A stretch of DNA of 64,000 nt, from assembly GCA_963812675.1 (NCBI GenBank), contig CAWEWR010000006.1, positions 295,909 through 359,908 on the forward strand, given 5' to 3'. Below the pieces are notes generated by a model. That model did no database searches. It was given only the letters and a program-made list of their open reading frames with translations, and was not told the DNA's origin. Positions 43,801-51,098 of this stretch are shown here, one piece after another. Numbering within the stretch: the first letter of the stretch is position 1; every line of letters starts with the position of its first letter. Made by a program: the position numbers and the translations under genes. The DNA is from AP-15 sp963812675 (lineage in GTDB: Bacteria > Pseudomonadota > Alphaproteobacteria > ATCC43930 > CGMCC-115725).

Positions 43801-43953
43801 ATCGACTGGACCAAAAAGGAGAGCGTGCGGGCAAAGATGCGGATCGAGGTCCGCAAACTGCTGGCGCGTTACGGTTACCCGCCGGACCTCCAGCGGGCTG
43901 CCGTAGACCTGGTGATCCGGCAAGCGGAGTCGCTCGCGGGAGCCTGGGCGTAA
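40810..43953 (+). CDS. hsdR: Type I restriction endonuclease/translocase subunit
   Basis: A 1047-residue HsdR. The N-terminal PD-(D/E)xK nuclease core includes ADIAVFVNGLPLAVLELKSP (Glu168-Lys170). The SF2 motor has motif I TQGSGKSLT (from residue 311), motif II DEAH (415-418), motif III GFTGTPID and motif VI MQAIARVNRVW. A helical C-terminus contacts HsdM. It translocates DNA and cuts unmodified molecules at a distance. The GTG at 40810 overlaps the Abi-like gene's stop by three bases; the earlier in-frame ATG lies inside that gene. Length is normal, with no frameshift. Confidence 0.96.
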   Translation: MTEFYSIAETRAAGFREEAVELAALSWFELIGWRSVPGDYLAPGGPSGARSDYRHALLEPELRSALATLNPDAAPATIDAAVRTVLAVPSQDLLENNRAFHPLLASGVPVEITDKGERRTVGLRLLDRVNPRANRLLVANQFIVRGEREAVRADIAVFVNGLPLAVLELKSPADTQATLERAYTQLQNYKAKAPELMRCNQVLVISDGIEARIGSLTSGIDRFGPWRTIDGESDDDDGRAELEVLIRGVFAPERFLDLIVDYVAFEIEDGVVKSKKLAGYHQFHAVRKALASTVRAAGVRGGRKGGVIWHTQGSGKSLTMLFFVRQLQLSRELKNPTIVIETDRNDLDDQLFGTFCAHGSALRITPRQADSAAEMRQLLKVDIGGIAFTSIQKFRGADGGHPILTDRSNVIVIADEAHRTQYGLGRRFIVGEAAVHEQVGFAAYLRQALPNATFVGFTGTPIDLHDRSTEGVFGEIVDTYDMSQAVADKATVPIHYTARLAKLHLRLSDEEREQMDALAEELTEGDETAVERGKGKLTRFEEVVGAPERVAEIAADIVAHFEQRREAMAGGKGMVVAISRRVAVDLYDQIEVLRPDWVSADPQDDAVGLLKVVITGNGNEDPPALQPHLRSKRRREAIAEKFKNPDSGFDLVIVRDMWLTGFDAPSLHTLYIDKPMRGHGLMQAIARVNRVWGDKPGGLVVDYLGIGAELREALAQYSDRDRHQIRLDLDEAVRQTLMRLESAEALLGGAPWRSFFGERPAGRLTVLKRCLESVLTGGLRDEFLKTATELETAYALAAGDERMTARHDEIALIAVMRANLIKYTSSSGRGRSGVEQQLRQLLSRAVMADGILDVFKSAGLDEPNLSVLSEEFLAEVGQTKEKSLAVETLRRLLAGEIMARERTNIVVARKLSERLDDTLRKYHNRAVDSVQVIEELIALAKDISAETTRGAELGLNGEELAFYDALAENGSARDLMAHEQLRLLAQILVQTIRGSATIDWTKKESVRAKMRIEVRKLLARYGYPPDLQRAAVDLVIRQAESLAGAWA

Positions 43954-43995
43954 TCAGCGCGCAGCCCCGCGGCGAGCCTACATTTCAGGACTTGG

Positions 43996-45510
43996 TCACC
44001 TGCCGAGAAGCCCCAACCGCTTCGCGATCGCCGATAACGGCTCGGGGAGCTGGGTCTGCGGCTCTTGGGCGAGAGCCCTGTAATATCGGTAGAACCCGCC
44101 CGGCTCCCGGCCTGCGCTCTTGAACCAGTCGAGCATTTGGGCGGTCGAGTCGACCTGGTCGTCGTGCTTGGCGTTGGGGAAGGCGGTCAGCTCGGCGAGG
44201 TATGGGGCGAGCCACGGGGCCGCCGCCGGGAGATAGACAAAGCCGTTCTCGATCATTGCGGTTTGCGCGTGCAGGCGCATGACCTTGTCCGACTGCGGGC
44301 GGTAGCGGGTGACGGCGTGGAGGCCGTCGGCGAGCAATTCCTGGATCAATTGCGTGCCCGACGCCTTGTCCTCGATCAGCACGACCGAGGGCGCGAACCG
44401 CTCGTATTGCTCGCGCACTGCGCGCTTCAATTCGGGGTATTCCATGCGGCGGCGTAAGACGTCGATCAGGTAGAGGTTCTTGCCCGCGACGCCCCAGCTC
44501 GTGCAGACGCTGAAATCGCTGAGCTCGGTCGCCTTGTTGGCGGTGTCCCAGCTCTGCACGATGCGCTCGAAGCGCGGCGGCGCTTCGTCCGGCCCGTGGC
44601 GCCGGAACCAGGCCGCCTTGACGAGGCCGCCGCCCAACGGGGCGGGCGCCTGCTGGTATTGCCCCGCGAAATTGTATTCGCCGATCGTGCGGCGGATATG
44701 CGCGAGCACCGCCAAGGGCTCGCGCTCCGGGTGCAACGCCTCGCCGCGGCGGCGCGCGAAATGTTGCGGCCCCAGCACCGTGTCGACGAGCAGCGCCTCG
44801 TCCGCCTCGGCGATCGCCGGGAAGCGCACGGTCTCCCACGCCTCCTGCGCCAGCACATGGCCGACGAGATCATCCTCGTGCAATCGGTGCATGATGAGGA
44901 CGATCGCGCCCCCGAGCTTGTCGTTGAGGCGGCTGTAGAGGGTGTGATCGAACCAGTCGTTGGCCGCCTGGCGCTGGGTTTGCGACAATGCCTCCTCGGG
45001 CTTTAAGGGATCGTCGATGACGATGAGGTCGGCGCCGCGCCCGGTCAAGACGCCGCCGACCGAGGTGGCGAGCCGGCAGCCCTGCGCCGTCGTGTCGAAT
45101 TCGGGCATCGCGGCGCGCTGCGGCGACAGGCGGGTCGGGAAGACCCTTTGGTACCAGCCGCTGGCGAGGATATGCCGGCAATCGCGCGACAGTTTGTCGG
45201 CGAGGTCCTGCGCATAGCTGACGCACAGGATCTGCGCCGACGGGTCGTGCCCGAGACACCACGCCGGAAACGCGACCGAGGCGAGCAATGACTTCAGGTG
45301 GCGCGGCGGCAGGTTGACGACGAGGCGGCGGATGCCGCCGTCGCGCACGGCGATGAGTTTCGCGGCGATGATCTCGACGTGCCAGTTCATCGCAAAGCGC
45401 GTCCGCGGGTTCAATTCGCGGAAGCAGCATTGCGCAAAGCTGACCAGATCGCGCCGCAGCAGCGCCTGGTACTCGGAGTGGCTCAGCGTCTGCCGGACTA
45501 TAGGTTTCAC
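43996..45510 (-). CDS. Phage terminase large subunit (right copy)
   Basis: A 504-residue protein nearly identical over about 430 residues to the left copy at 35679, with the same ATPase (NLPPRHLKS, ADLIVIDDPL) and nuclease motifs (SWDTANKATELSDF, KHDDQVDSTAQM). Its N-terminus (VKPIVRQTLSHSEYQALLRRDLVSFAQ) looks native, unlike that of the left copy. The GTG at 45510 lies just after GGAGG-rich sequence; codons further upstream translate a GC-rich intergenic palindrome. It follows a DUF5681 gene, its usual partner. Together with the left copy it brackets the restriction operon as a direct repeat. Confidence 0.9.
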   Translation of the reverse strand: MKPIVRQTLSHSEYQALLRRDLVSFAQCCFRELNPRTRFAMNWHVEIIAAKLIAVRDGGIRRLVVNLPPRHLKSLLASVAFPAWCLGHDPSAQILCVSYAQDLADKLSRDCRHILASGWYQRVFPTRLSPQRAAMPEFDTTAQGCRLATSVGGVLTGRGADLIVIDDPLKPEEALSQTQRQAANDWFDHTLYSRLNDKLGGAIVLIMHRLHEDDLVGHVLAQEAWETVRFPAIAEADEALLVDTVLGPQHFARRRGEALHPEREPLAVLAHIRRTIGEYNFAGQYQQAPAPLGGGLVKAAWFRRHGPDEAPPRFERIVQSWDTANKATELSDFSVCTSWGVAGKNLYLIDVLRRRMEYPELKRAVREQYERFAPSVVLIEDKASGTQLIQELLADGLHAVTRYRPQSDKVMRLHAQTAMIENGFVYLPAAAPWLAPYLAELTAFPNAKHDDQVDSTAQMLDWFKSAGREPGGFYRYYRALAQEPQTQLPEPLSAIAKRLGLLGR

Positions 45511-45524
45511 CTCCAAAATTTCCT

Positions 45525-45690
45525 CCTCTCCCCCCGCCGGCCGGGGAGAGGGTAGGGTGAGGGGGGCCGACGAGGTTTTCGCGCTTGCGGCGCCGCCCAC
45601 CTCACCCTCCCGTCGCTGCGCGCCGGGTCCCTCCCCCGGATCGCGTCCGGGGCAGGCTCTCTCCCCCCTAAAGGGCGGAGAGGGGCTCAT
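45525..45690. repeat. GC-rich dispersed palindromic element
   Basis: A first hairpin is CCTCTCCCC (45525-45533) with GGGGAGAGG (45543-45551). A wider inverted pair, GGGTGAGG near 45556-45563 and CCTCACCC near 45600-45607, surrounds a GC-rich core. The element fills the gap between the DUF5681 and terminase genes and overlaps the last codons of the former. It belongs to the same motif class as 14076-14240. Confidence 0.5.
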
Positions 45691-46096
45691 CCGTGTCTCC
45701 GTGGTAAAGCTTTGCCGATTCCATACGCCGCAGGCGGGCCAGCAAATTTTCGACGACCTCCTCGTCTGCGGGCGTGAACGGCGGCGCTTCCGGCGGCGGC
45801 GCGGTGCCGGCCCGCTTTTCGATGTCCTTCAGCATGTCGATCAGCATCTTGGTCGCACGCAGATCGGCGCCGGTCGATTTGTCGACCAATTGCGCGATGA
45901 CCGCCTCGCGCTTGGTGATCTGCCGGCTGTGGCCGTCGGTCGTGACGATGACCGGCTCGTCGAGCGCGCGCACCAGCAACTCCGGCAGGTTTTTCGGGCG
46001 CGGGCCGCGCGGGTTGCCGGACTGGCCCTTCTGGAACCGGCTGTGCAGCGGCGGCCTGCCGCGGCCGACCTTGTATTCGCCAGCGCTCTCATCCAT
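45668..46096 (-). CDS. DUF5681 protein (possible small terminase partner)
   Basis: A 142-residue basic-headed protein with the DUF5681 hallmark HSRFQKGQSGNPRGPRPKNLPELLVRAL near residues 18-45, then a helical region (TKREAVIAQLVDKSTGADLRATKMLIDMLKDIEKRAG) and an acidic tail. DUF5681 genes are regularly found just upstream of terminase large subunits, where a small-terminase or DNA-binding role is suspected but not shown. The right-hand terminase follows on the same strand. The ATG at 46096 is the first after an intergenic repeat cluster. Confidence 0.85.
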   Translation of the reverse strand: MDESAGEYKVGRGRPPLHSRFQKGQSGNPRGPRPKNLPELLVRALDEPVIVTTDGHSRQITKREAVIAQLVDKSTGADLRATKMLIDMLKDIEKRAGTAPPPEAPPFTPADEEVVENLLARLRRMESAKLYHGDTDEPLSAL

Positions 46097-46196
46097 GCAA
46101 ATGCCGCCAATTAGCGATAGCCAAGCCCGAATTGGTGCTTATATCACCAGCGGCTGTCATTGTCAATTTAACAATACATGTAAGCGCAATGAAGAC

Positions 46197-46344
46197 TTTT
46201 CCCTGCGGTTTCCCTGCCGAGCTGCCGGCAGGGAAGATGTTTTCCCTGCCGGTAGCGCGTCGCGCGGGCAGAAAGCTTGCGGCCGCAACGGCTTGCTGAG
46301 CGGCGGACGAATTTTTTCCCGTGTTTTCCCGGGCGGCAGGGAAA
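46197..46344. repeat. Cluster of five TTTCCCTGCCGG repeats in both orientations
   Basis: Copies: TTTTCCCTGCGG (46197-46208), TTTCCCTGCCG (46209-46219), inverted CGGCAGGGAA (46226-46235), TTTTCCCTGCCGG (46240-46252) and inverted CGGCAGGGAAA (46334-46344). The second and third form a perfect ten-base stem with a six-base loop. The cluster occupies the 320-base gap between the DUF5681 gene and tRNA-Pro. It resembles iterons or protein-binding arrays. No gene is supported in the gap. Confidence 0.6.
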
Positions 46345-46417
46345 CGCCCGCGAGTGGCTGACCGGGGCGAACCTTGCCTCGCGGCGGCGGCTTCGCTATA
46401 TCTCGCCCCTTGGTCGG

Positions 46418-46494
46418 CGGAGTGTAGCTCAGCCTGGTAGAGCACTGCTTTCGGGAGGCAGGGGCCGGAGGTTCAAATCCTCTCACTCCGACCA
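46418..46494 (+). tRNA. tRNA-Pro (CGG anticodon)
   Basis: A 77-base cloverleaf with encoded CCA. The acceptor stem CGGAGTG pairs with CACTCCG. D arm GCTC/GAGC surrounds AGCCTGGTA. The anticodon stem CTGCT/GGCAG encloses loop TTCGGGA, with CGG at the anticodon position (reads CCG). The T arm GGAGG/CCTCT encloses TTCAAAT. It lies downstream of the repeat cluster, and its 3' end points away from the defence region. Confidence 0.95.
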
Positions 46495-46543
46495 GTATTT
46501 TTCTCCCGGCAAACCCCACGGCATCGGCGAGTAGGAGTAGGCT

Positions 46544-46810
46544 GTGGTTGCGGTCATCGACGGGAAGGAAGAGGCGGGCGGCGCCCGGTACATCGAGTTC
46601 AAAGTCTGCCTGAGCCCGGCCGATCCCGATCGTGCGCTCGGCAGCTGGCGCTTTCCCGAAAGCGGAAGGGCAATCGATCACAGCAAGCTCGGCAACACGA
46701 TAGAGGCAGATTTTCGGTTCGCGGTGGACTGCGCCGATCAGCACGGCATCCCGTTCGTGTGGGTCAACGATCCCGACGAGTTGTTTCCGCCTTGGACCCG
46801 CCCGAGATAG
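46544..46810 (+). CDS. Small hypothetical protein
   Basis: An 88-residue acidic protein (YIEFKVCLSPADPDRALGSWRFPESGRAIDHSKLGNTIEADFRFAVDCADQHGIPFVWVNDPDELFPPW). No family is recognised. The composition looks like a genuine soluble protein, with a hydrophobic/aromatic end, and codon use matches the surroundings. It begins with GTG, preceded by AGGAGTAGGCT. It starts 49 bases after tRNA-Pro and may share its transcript. Confidence 0.55.
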   Translation: MVAVIDGKEEAGGARYIEFKVCLSPADPDRALGSWRFPESGRAIDHSKLGNTIEADFRFAVDCADQHGIPFVWVNDPDELFPPWTRPR

Positions 46811-46830
46811 GCCGGTCCGCGCGCAACAGC

Positions 46831-48531
46831 TCAATGAGTTTCGAAGACCGCTTGATATAGGGCGACCTTCTCGCCAATGGCGGCGGCTTCTGTCGAGGTG
46901 GGATGATCCGGGTCGGCCGCCGGCGGCAGGCTGCCGAACTTCATCAGGCAGGCCATCAAGAGCAGCCGGGCCTTTGTCGCGGTCAGGTTCGAGCCGCCGA
47001 TGAAGCACGGATCGTGCAATGGCACAAAGCCCTCGGTATTGCCGCGCCCGACGCGGACGACCGGAAGCCCGCTGTGCACGGCTCGCAGCATCAGCCGGTG
47101 CCGGGCGGTCGAGGCTGGCCGGCCGTAAGGGGTGAATCCCTCTACGACAAAGCCGGCGAGCGGCGCCGATCTCAGCATGTGTCCGATCATCGCGATTAGA
47201 TCGACTTCCGCCTCGGGATCGACCGTGCTGTCGTCGTCCCAATAGCTGGCGTCCTTAGCGATCGCCACCTTGGGGATCACCGTGTCGAGCAACGCCCCGT
47301 CCGGCGCTTTGATTGCGACCGGAACGGTTGCGATGCGCGAGCCTTCGCGGCGTACGCCGGTAACCTGCAACGGTAGCGAGGTGAGGTTTACCTCGGACCG
47401 CCACGTGTGGCGCGCGGTCGGCAGATAATGAAGAAGCGGCGGGCCGTCATGGCCGGCTGCGCCGAGGATCCCGCCGTGACCGCCGGTCGCCACATAGCCG
47501 CCCGGCCGCGCATCGACCTTCTGGACGGCGCGCGCGGCAAAGACCCGCTGCTCCTGGATCAGAACCGCGCCGGCCTGGTTGCGGCCCTCATCGTCCTGCC
47601 AGACCCGCGAGGCGATGTATTCGACGGAATCGACGATGTTCTTCGGCCCGTCATTGCTGACCATGCCGTGCGGCCGCTGAGCGGCGTTGCCGCAAATCGG
47701 CACGGTCGTGTCGATCAAGAGGTTGAGCCAGTAGATCGTCTCCTCGATCCGGGGGCTGCCCTCGGTCCAGATCGCGCCGTCGTATTTGCCGCTTGCGAGG
47801 ATCTGTTGGACGGCGTTGGTCGCCCGCGCCAGCGCAGAACGCGGCGCCGAGGCGGCGAGGTGAGGGGGCTTGTAGGGGAAGAAATCGACGCCGCGCCGCT
47901 CGGGCGGAATGTCGCCCGCGCCCGTATCGGTGCGGCGGTCGGCCGACAAGCCCTTCGTGTAGCCCGACGGCGGCAGGACGCGATAGAAGTCGATCTCGGT
48001 CTTGCCGGAAATCAGGTTTCCGGCGCCGTGCTCGCCGATCTGCAGCCGGTCGATCTCCTCGAAGCTGCGCGAGCCGTCGGGGAAGAAGCCTTGCCGTGCC
48101 TTGGGTTCGGGAGCATTGGGAAAGGCGCATTCCTCCTCCCATGGCAAACCGTCCGCCTGCAGCGCCATATAGGGCAGGGGGTAGAGCCCGTCTTCCGGAC
48201 GCAGCTCGACTTCGTAGACCGGCTTGTCGTCGGCGCTCTGCCGCTCCCGGTGCACTTGCCCGGCGCTGCCGATGTAGCCGTCCGGAGGGCCGTAAAGCTC
48301 GGCCGCGTCGGCTTCGAGCGGATGCGCGCTGAACTGCTCGACATACACGGTGACCGGCGCTGCCAGGCGCTGCGCGCGCAAGACATCGAACCGCGCCGGG
48401 CTCCCGTCCGGGTTCATCAGAGGACGGAGCTGGTGCTTCGCCCTCGCCTTGTTGGAGGTGACCAGAGGCGGGGTATTCTGGATCGTGGCATTGGGGCCGG
48501 CCAAATGCGCGATCCGCGCCTTTCGTGTCAT
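46831..48531 (-). CDS. Asparaginase-fold protein with altered catalytic motif
   Basis: A 566-residue protein. From about residue 240 it follows the bacterial asparaginase/glutaminase fold: KYDGAIWTEGSPRIEETIYWLNLLIDTTVPICGNAAQRPHGMVSNDGPKNIVDSVEYIASRVW aligns in order with the HGTDTxEET...PVVxxGAMRP...SxDGPxN block. A C-terminal half follows (APLAGFVVEGFTPYG...GLPVVRVGRGNTEGF). The catalytic Thr-Asp of HGTD is replaced by Ser-Pro in EGSP (257-260), so normal asparaginase chemistry is doubtful. The first 230 residues are an unusual extension. It follows the aldo/keto reductase gene by 16 bases. Confidence 0.72.
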   Translation of the reverse strand: MTRKARIAHLAGPNATIQNTPPLVTSNKARAKHQLRPLMNPDGSPARFDVLRAQRLAAPVTVYVEQFSAHPLEADAAELYGPPDGYIGSAGQVHRERQSADDKPVYEVELRPEDGLYPLPYMALQADGLPWEEECAFPNAPEPKARQGFFPDGSRSFEEIDRLQIGEHGAGNLISGKTEIDFYRVLPPSGYTKGLSADRRTDTGAGDIPPERRGVDFFPYKPPHLAASAPRSALARATNAVQQILASGKYDGAIWTEGSPRIEETIYWLNLLIDTTVPICGNAAQRPHGMVSNDGPKNIVDSVEYIASRVWQDDEGRNQAGAVLIQEQRVFAARAVQKVDARPGGYVATGGHGGILGAAGHDGPPLLHYLPTARHTWRSEVNLTSLPLQVTGVRREGSRIATVPVAIKAPDGALLDTVIPKVAIAKDASYWDDDSTVDPEAEVDLIAMIGHMLRSAPLAGFVVEGFTPYGRPASTARHRLMLRAVHSGLPVVRVGRGNTEGFVPLHDPCFIGGSNLTATKARLLLMACLMKFGSLPPAADPDHPTSTEAAAIGEKVALYQAVFETH

Positions 48532-48547
48532 CGGTCGATCTCCCCGA

Positions 48548-49552
48548 TCAGCCGGCCGGCGTCGGCGCGTGCGGGTGAAGCAGCCCGGCGTCGCGAAGAT
48601 CGGCCCACAGCGCGGCCGGTATCGGATAGCGCAGGAGCCTCACATTGGCGTGGAACTCTTCGACGTTGCGCGGACCCGGAATGACCGCCGCCACCGCCGG
48701 ATGCGCGAGGGGGAACTGCAACGCCGCGGCCGCCAAGGGCACCCGATGGTTGTCGCAGACCGCCTGGATGGCATTGACCCGGGCGACGATCTCGGGCGGC
48801 GCCGTCTTGTAGTTCCAGGTGTCGCGGCCGGCGAGGATGCCGGAGTTCAGCGGGCCGCCGACCACAATCGATGTTCCGGCCTTCTCGCATCTCGGCAGCA
48901 GATCATCGAGCGGCGCCTGTTCGAGCAGGGTATACCGGCCGGCCAGCAGGAACGCGTCCCAGTCGCCCCACTCCATGGCCTCTAGCAAGACCTCCCGCTC
49001 GTTGACGCCGATGCCGATCGCTCGCACCGTGCCGGCGGCTCGAAGTTTTTCGAGAGCGCGATAGCCGCCGTCGCGCAAGGTGCGCATCAGCTGGGGATGA
49101 GCCGCGCCATGCTGCATGGCGCCGATGTCGTGCACGTAGAGAATGTCTATCCTCGCCAGCCCTAGCCGCTGCAGGCTGTCCTCGAAAGAACGCATGACCC
49201 CGTCATAGGGATAGTCGTAGACCGGGTCGAACGGCAGCGGATGGCGGCGTTCAGTGTCCTCGGCCACGGCCGCGCGAGGGCGAAGCAGGCGCCCGACCTT
49301 TGTCGACAGCACCCATTCGTCGCGCGGGACCCAGCGCATCGCATCGCCGACGCAACGCTCAGCCTGGCCAACGCCGTAATACGGGGCGGTGTCGATATAG
49401 GATACCCCCGAGGCCCAAGCGGCCTCGACGATGGCTTCGGCCTCTTGCCGGGAGACCGCGACGCGGCTGCCGCCGAGGGTCGCGCAGCCGAGACCCAGCT
49501 CCGTCACTTCAACCGCAGTCCGTCCGATCCTTCGCTTCCCGAAACCGGGCAT
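48548..49552 (-). CDS. Aldo/keto reductase (D-threo-aldose dehydrogenase type)
   Basis: A 334-residue NAD(P)-dependent TIM-barrel oxidoreductase. It has LGLGCATLGG, catalytic Asp/Tyr in SYIDTAPYYGVGQAERCVG, Lys in LSTKVGRLL, His in ILYVHDIG, and cofactor binding around VVGGPLNSGIL and AVIPGPRN. Similarity to the fucose/D-threo-aldose 1-dehydrogenase and pyridoxal dehydrogenase branch is inferred from YDYPYDGVMRSFEDSLQRLGLARID. It is probably co-transcribed with the asparaginase-like gene, suggesting a small-molecule catabolic pair. Confidence 0.9.
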   Translation of the reverse strand: MPGFGKRRIGRTAVEVTELGLGCATLGGSRVAVSRQEAEAIVEAAWASGVSYIDTAPYYGVGQAERCVGDAMRWVPRDEWVLSTKVGRLLRPRAAVAEDTERRHPLPFDPVYDYPYDGVMRSFEDSLQRLGLARIDILYVHDIGAMQHGAAHPQLMRTLRDGGYRALEKLRAAGTVRAIGIGVNEREVLLEAMEWGDWDAFLLAGRYTLLEQAPLDDLLPRCEKAGTSIVVGGPLNSGILAGRDTWNYKTAPPEIVARVNAIQAVCDNHRVPLAAAALQFPLAHPAVAAVIPGPRNVEEFHANVRLLRYPIPAALWADLRDAGLLHPHAPTPAG

Positions 49553-49700
49553 CGCGCTCGCTCCTGCTGTCGATTCAGATTGCTTCGTGGGCTATGGGGA
49601 ACGTGACCGCTTGCGCCCCAGACTGCCGCACCTCGCCGTTGACGAAGTTGCGCGTTGGGGAATAGCCGTCAGCTTTATCATCGCGAGCACAGAGAAAAGC

Positions 49701-49937
49701 TCAGGCCCCTAGTTCCGCCACGGGGTCGCTGCCGAAAAGCCATTCTTCGCTGATCGTGCCGTCGCCGTTGTCTACCGTCACTTTAGCGGGCTCGTCGGAT
49801 TCGGCCAAGCGAACGGCCTCAGCGATCGCCTCCTCGCGGCCCGGAAATCCGCTCCGTGGGTGATCTTCCCCCTCCTTCGTCACTGTCCAACCCTGCGCGG
49901 TCGGATGAACCCGATAAACGTGGCGTCCCAACATCAT
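49701..49937 (-). CDS. DUF2188-type small protein
   Basis: A 78-residue acidic protein (HVYRVHPTAQGWTVTKEGEDHPRSGFPGREEAIAEAVRLAESDEPAKVTVDNGDGTISEEWLFG). It matches the DUF2188 pattern: a WxV-x-EG strand pair, a helix with EEAIAEAVRLA, then a strand with VxVDNGDGTI. These resemble a minimal double-stranded-RNA-binding-like or stress-related fold of unknown role. It appears monocistronic. Confidence 0.7.
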   Translation of the reverse strand: MMLGRHVYRVHPTAQGWTVTKEGEDHPRSGFPGREEAIAEAVRLAESDEPAKVTVDNGDGTISEEWLFGSDPVAELGA

Positions 49938-50026
49938 CGATCTCCTTGCGGTTGCGCCAATCGACCCGCGAACAAACCAGTCTGCCCGGCGTGTTCCGGT
50001 GGGCGGAATGGGTCTATAGCCCGACC

Positions 50027-50060
50027 AAAAAAACCGGTGTCGACGCTAGCCGACACCGGT
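50027..50060 (-). terminator. Rho-independent terminator (leftward)
   Basis: ACCGGTGTCG (50033-50042) and CGACACCGGT (50051-50060) form a perfect ten-base stem with an eight-base loop. On the minus strand it is followed by a run of seven T (the A-run at 50027-50033). It would end leftward transcription from the ECF sigma gene, whose stop is 165 bases upstream of it. Confidence 0.75.
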
Positions 50061-50224
50061 AAGGTTGCGGGTGGCAAACCCGCGACAGGGAGACTTTGCC
50101 AAGCCGGACTGCGAATATGAGGCGAGTGTCCGGCACCTCGCCTAGCGCGCTAACTCGCTGTCCAGAAAAAGGTTCCAGGTGATGAAAGTTAAATCGTTAT
50201 GTCGCGTCACGAGGTTTTCCGGGA

Positions 50225-50878
50225 CTACGCCGGGCGTGCCATATGCGCCGGCTTGGCCACGCCGGGGTGCGGCCGTCGCCGCGGCAGACCCGCGCTCGTG
50301 GCGGTGACATGCGAACGCAGAGCGGGTGGGCGCGGATGCCGGGGCAAGACGCAGCGAGGCTTCGATTCGCTCACGGCCGCCTCGGTCTTCTCGTCTGGCA
50401 CCGCACCGGTGAGCCTGCGCAGGGCTTCCCTGCCGCGCGACAATCGCGAGCGGATCGTCCCGACTGGCACATCCAAAACCGCGGCAACCTCCTCGTAGCG
50501 CATTCCCTCCAAACCGACGAGCAAGATGACCGAGCGTTGCTCCTCCGGTAGCTGGGCGATTGCGCGCTCCAGATCGCGCAGTTCGAGCCGCTTGCCCTGC
50601 TGCGGTGCGCGGCTCAGCATCGGCTCGGTTTCGTTCAACCTTACCGCGCCGCCTTCCCGTACGGCACGCCTGATGTGATTAACGTATTGATTATGCAAGA
50701 TTGTAAACAGCCAGGCGCGAAGATCGGATCCCTCTTGCCAAAGATGCAACTTGCCAAGCGCGCGGGTCAGGCAGTCCTGGACGAGATCGTCGGCGCTGAC
50801 AGTGTCGCGCGTCAGTGCCCGTGCGTAACGCCGCAGCCGCGGAATTTCGGCTTCGATGTCATGGAAAGTGTCAACCAC
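50225..50878 (-). CDS. ECF-type sigma-70 factor
   Basis: A 217-residue extracytoplasmic-function sigma factor. Region 2 is IPRLRRYARALTRDTVSADDLVQDCLTRALGKLHLWQEGSDLRAWLFTILHNQYVNHIRR. Region 4 is LERAIAQLPEEQRSVILLVGLEGMRYEEVAAVLDVPVGTIRSRLSRGREALRR. The GTG at 50878 has GGAGGAGCACCT upstream and matches the usual family N-terminus. The last ~45 residues are Pro/Arg-rich and look unrelated, perhaps a frame-shifted or extended tail. It is divergent from the response regulator gene at 51099; no anti-sigma gene is visible. Confidence 0.85.
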   Translation of the reverse strand: MVDTFHDIEAEIPRLRRYARALTRDTVSADDLVQDCLTRALGKLHLWQEGSDLRAWLFTILHNQYVNHIRRAVREGGAVRLNETEPMLSRAPQQGKRLELRDLERAIAQLPEEQRSVILLVGLEGMRYEEVAAVLDVPVGTIRSRLSRGREALRRLTGAVPDEKTEAAVSESKPRCVLPRHPRPPALRSHVTATSAGLPRRRPHPGVAKPAHMARPA

Positions 50879-51098
50879 AGGTGCTCCTCCGGCATTCACG
50901 ATCGGCTCGACAGCCGATCCGGCGCGACCGAATGTAGGTGGCAGGGCGTAATCCGATGATGTCACGGGAACCGGTTTTCTGTAAGATTTTGTAACTATAT
51001 GTATGCATGTATGCGGTTCAGAATGTGACCCCGGTTCCCCAACCGCACGGTTGTCGGCGGGGTCGAACCATGTCGAGAGGTAATGGAAGCTCGCCGGC

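Noticed and set aside
46418..46494. tRNA-Pro as the attachment site of the defence region
   Set aside because: The 3' end of the tRNA, the usual integration point, faces away from the region. I found no second copy of the 3' end in the window and no integrase gene.
46163..47242. 359-codon leftward frame across tRNA-Pro
   Set aside because: It reads through the complement of the tRNA (giving the familiar RGFEPPAPASRKQCSTRLSYTPP artefact) and the repeat array, so it is not a protein gene.
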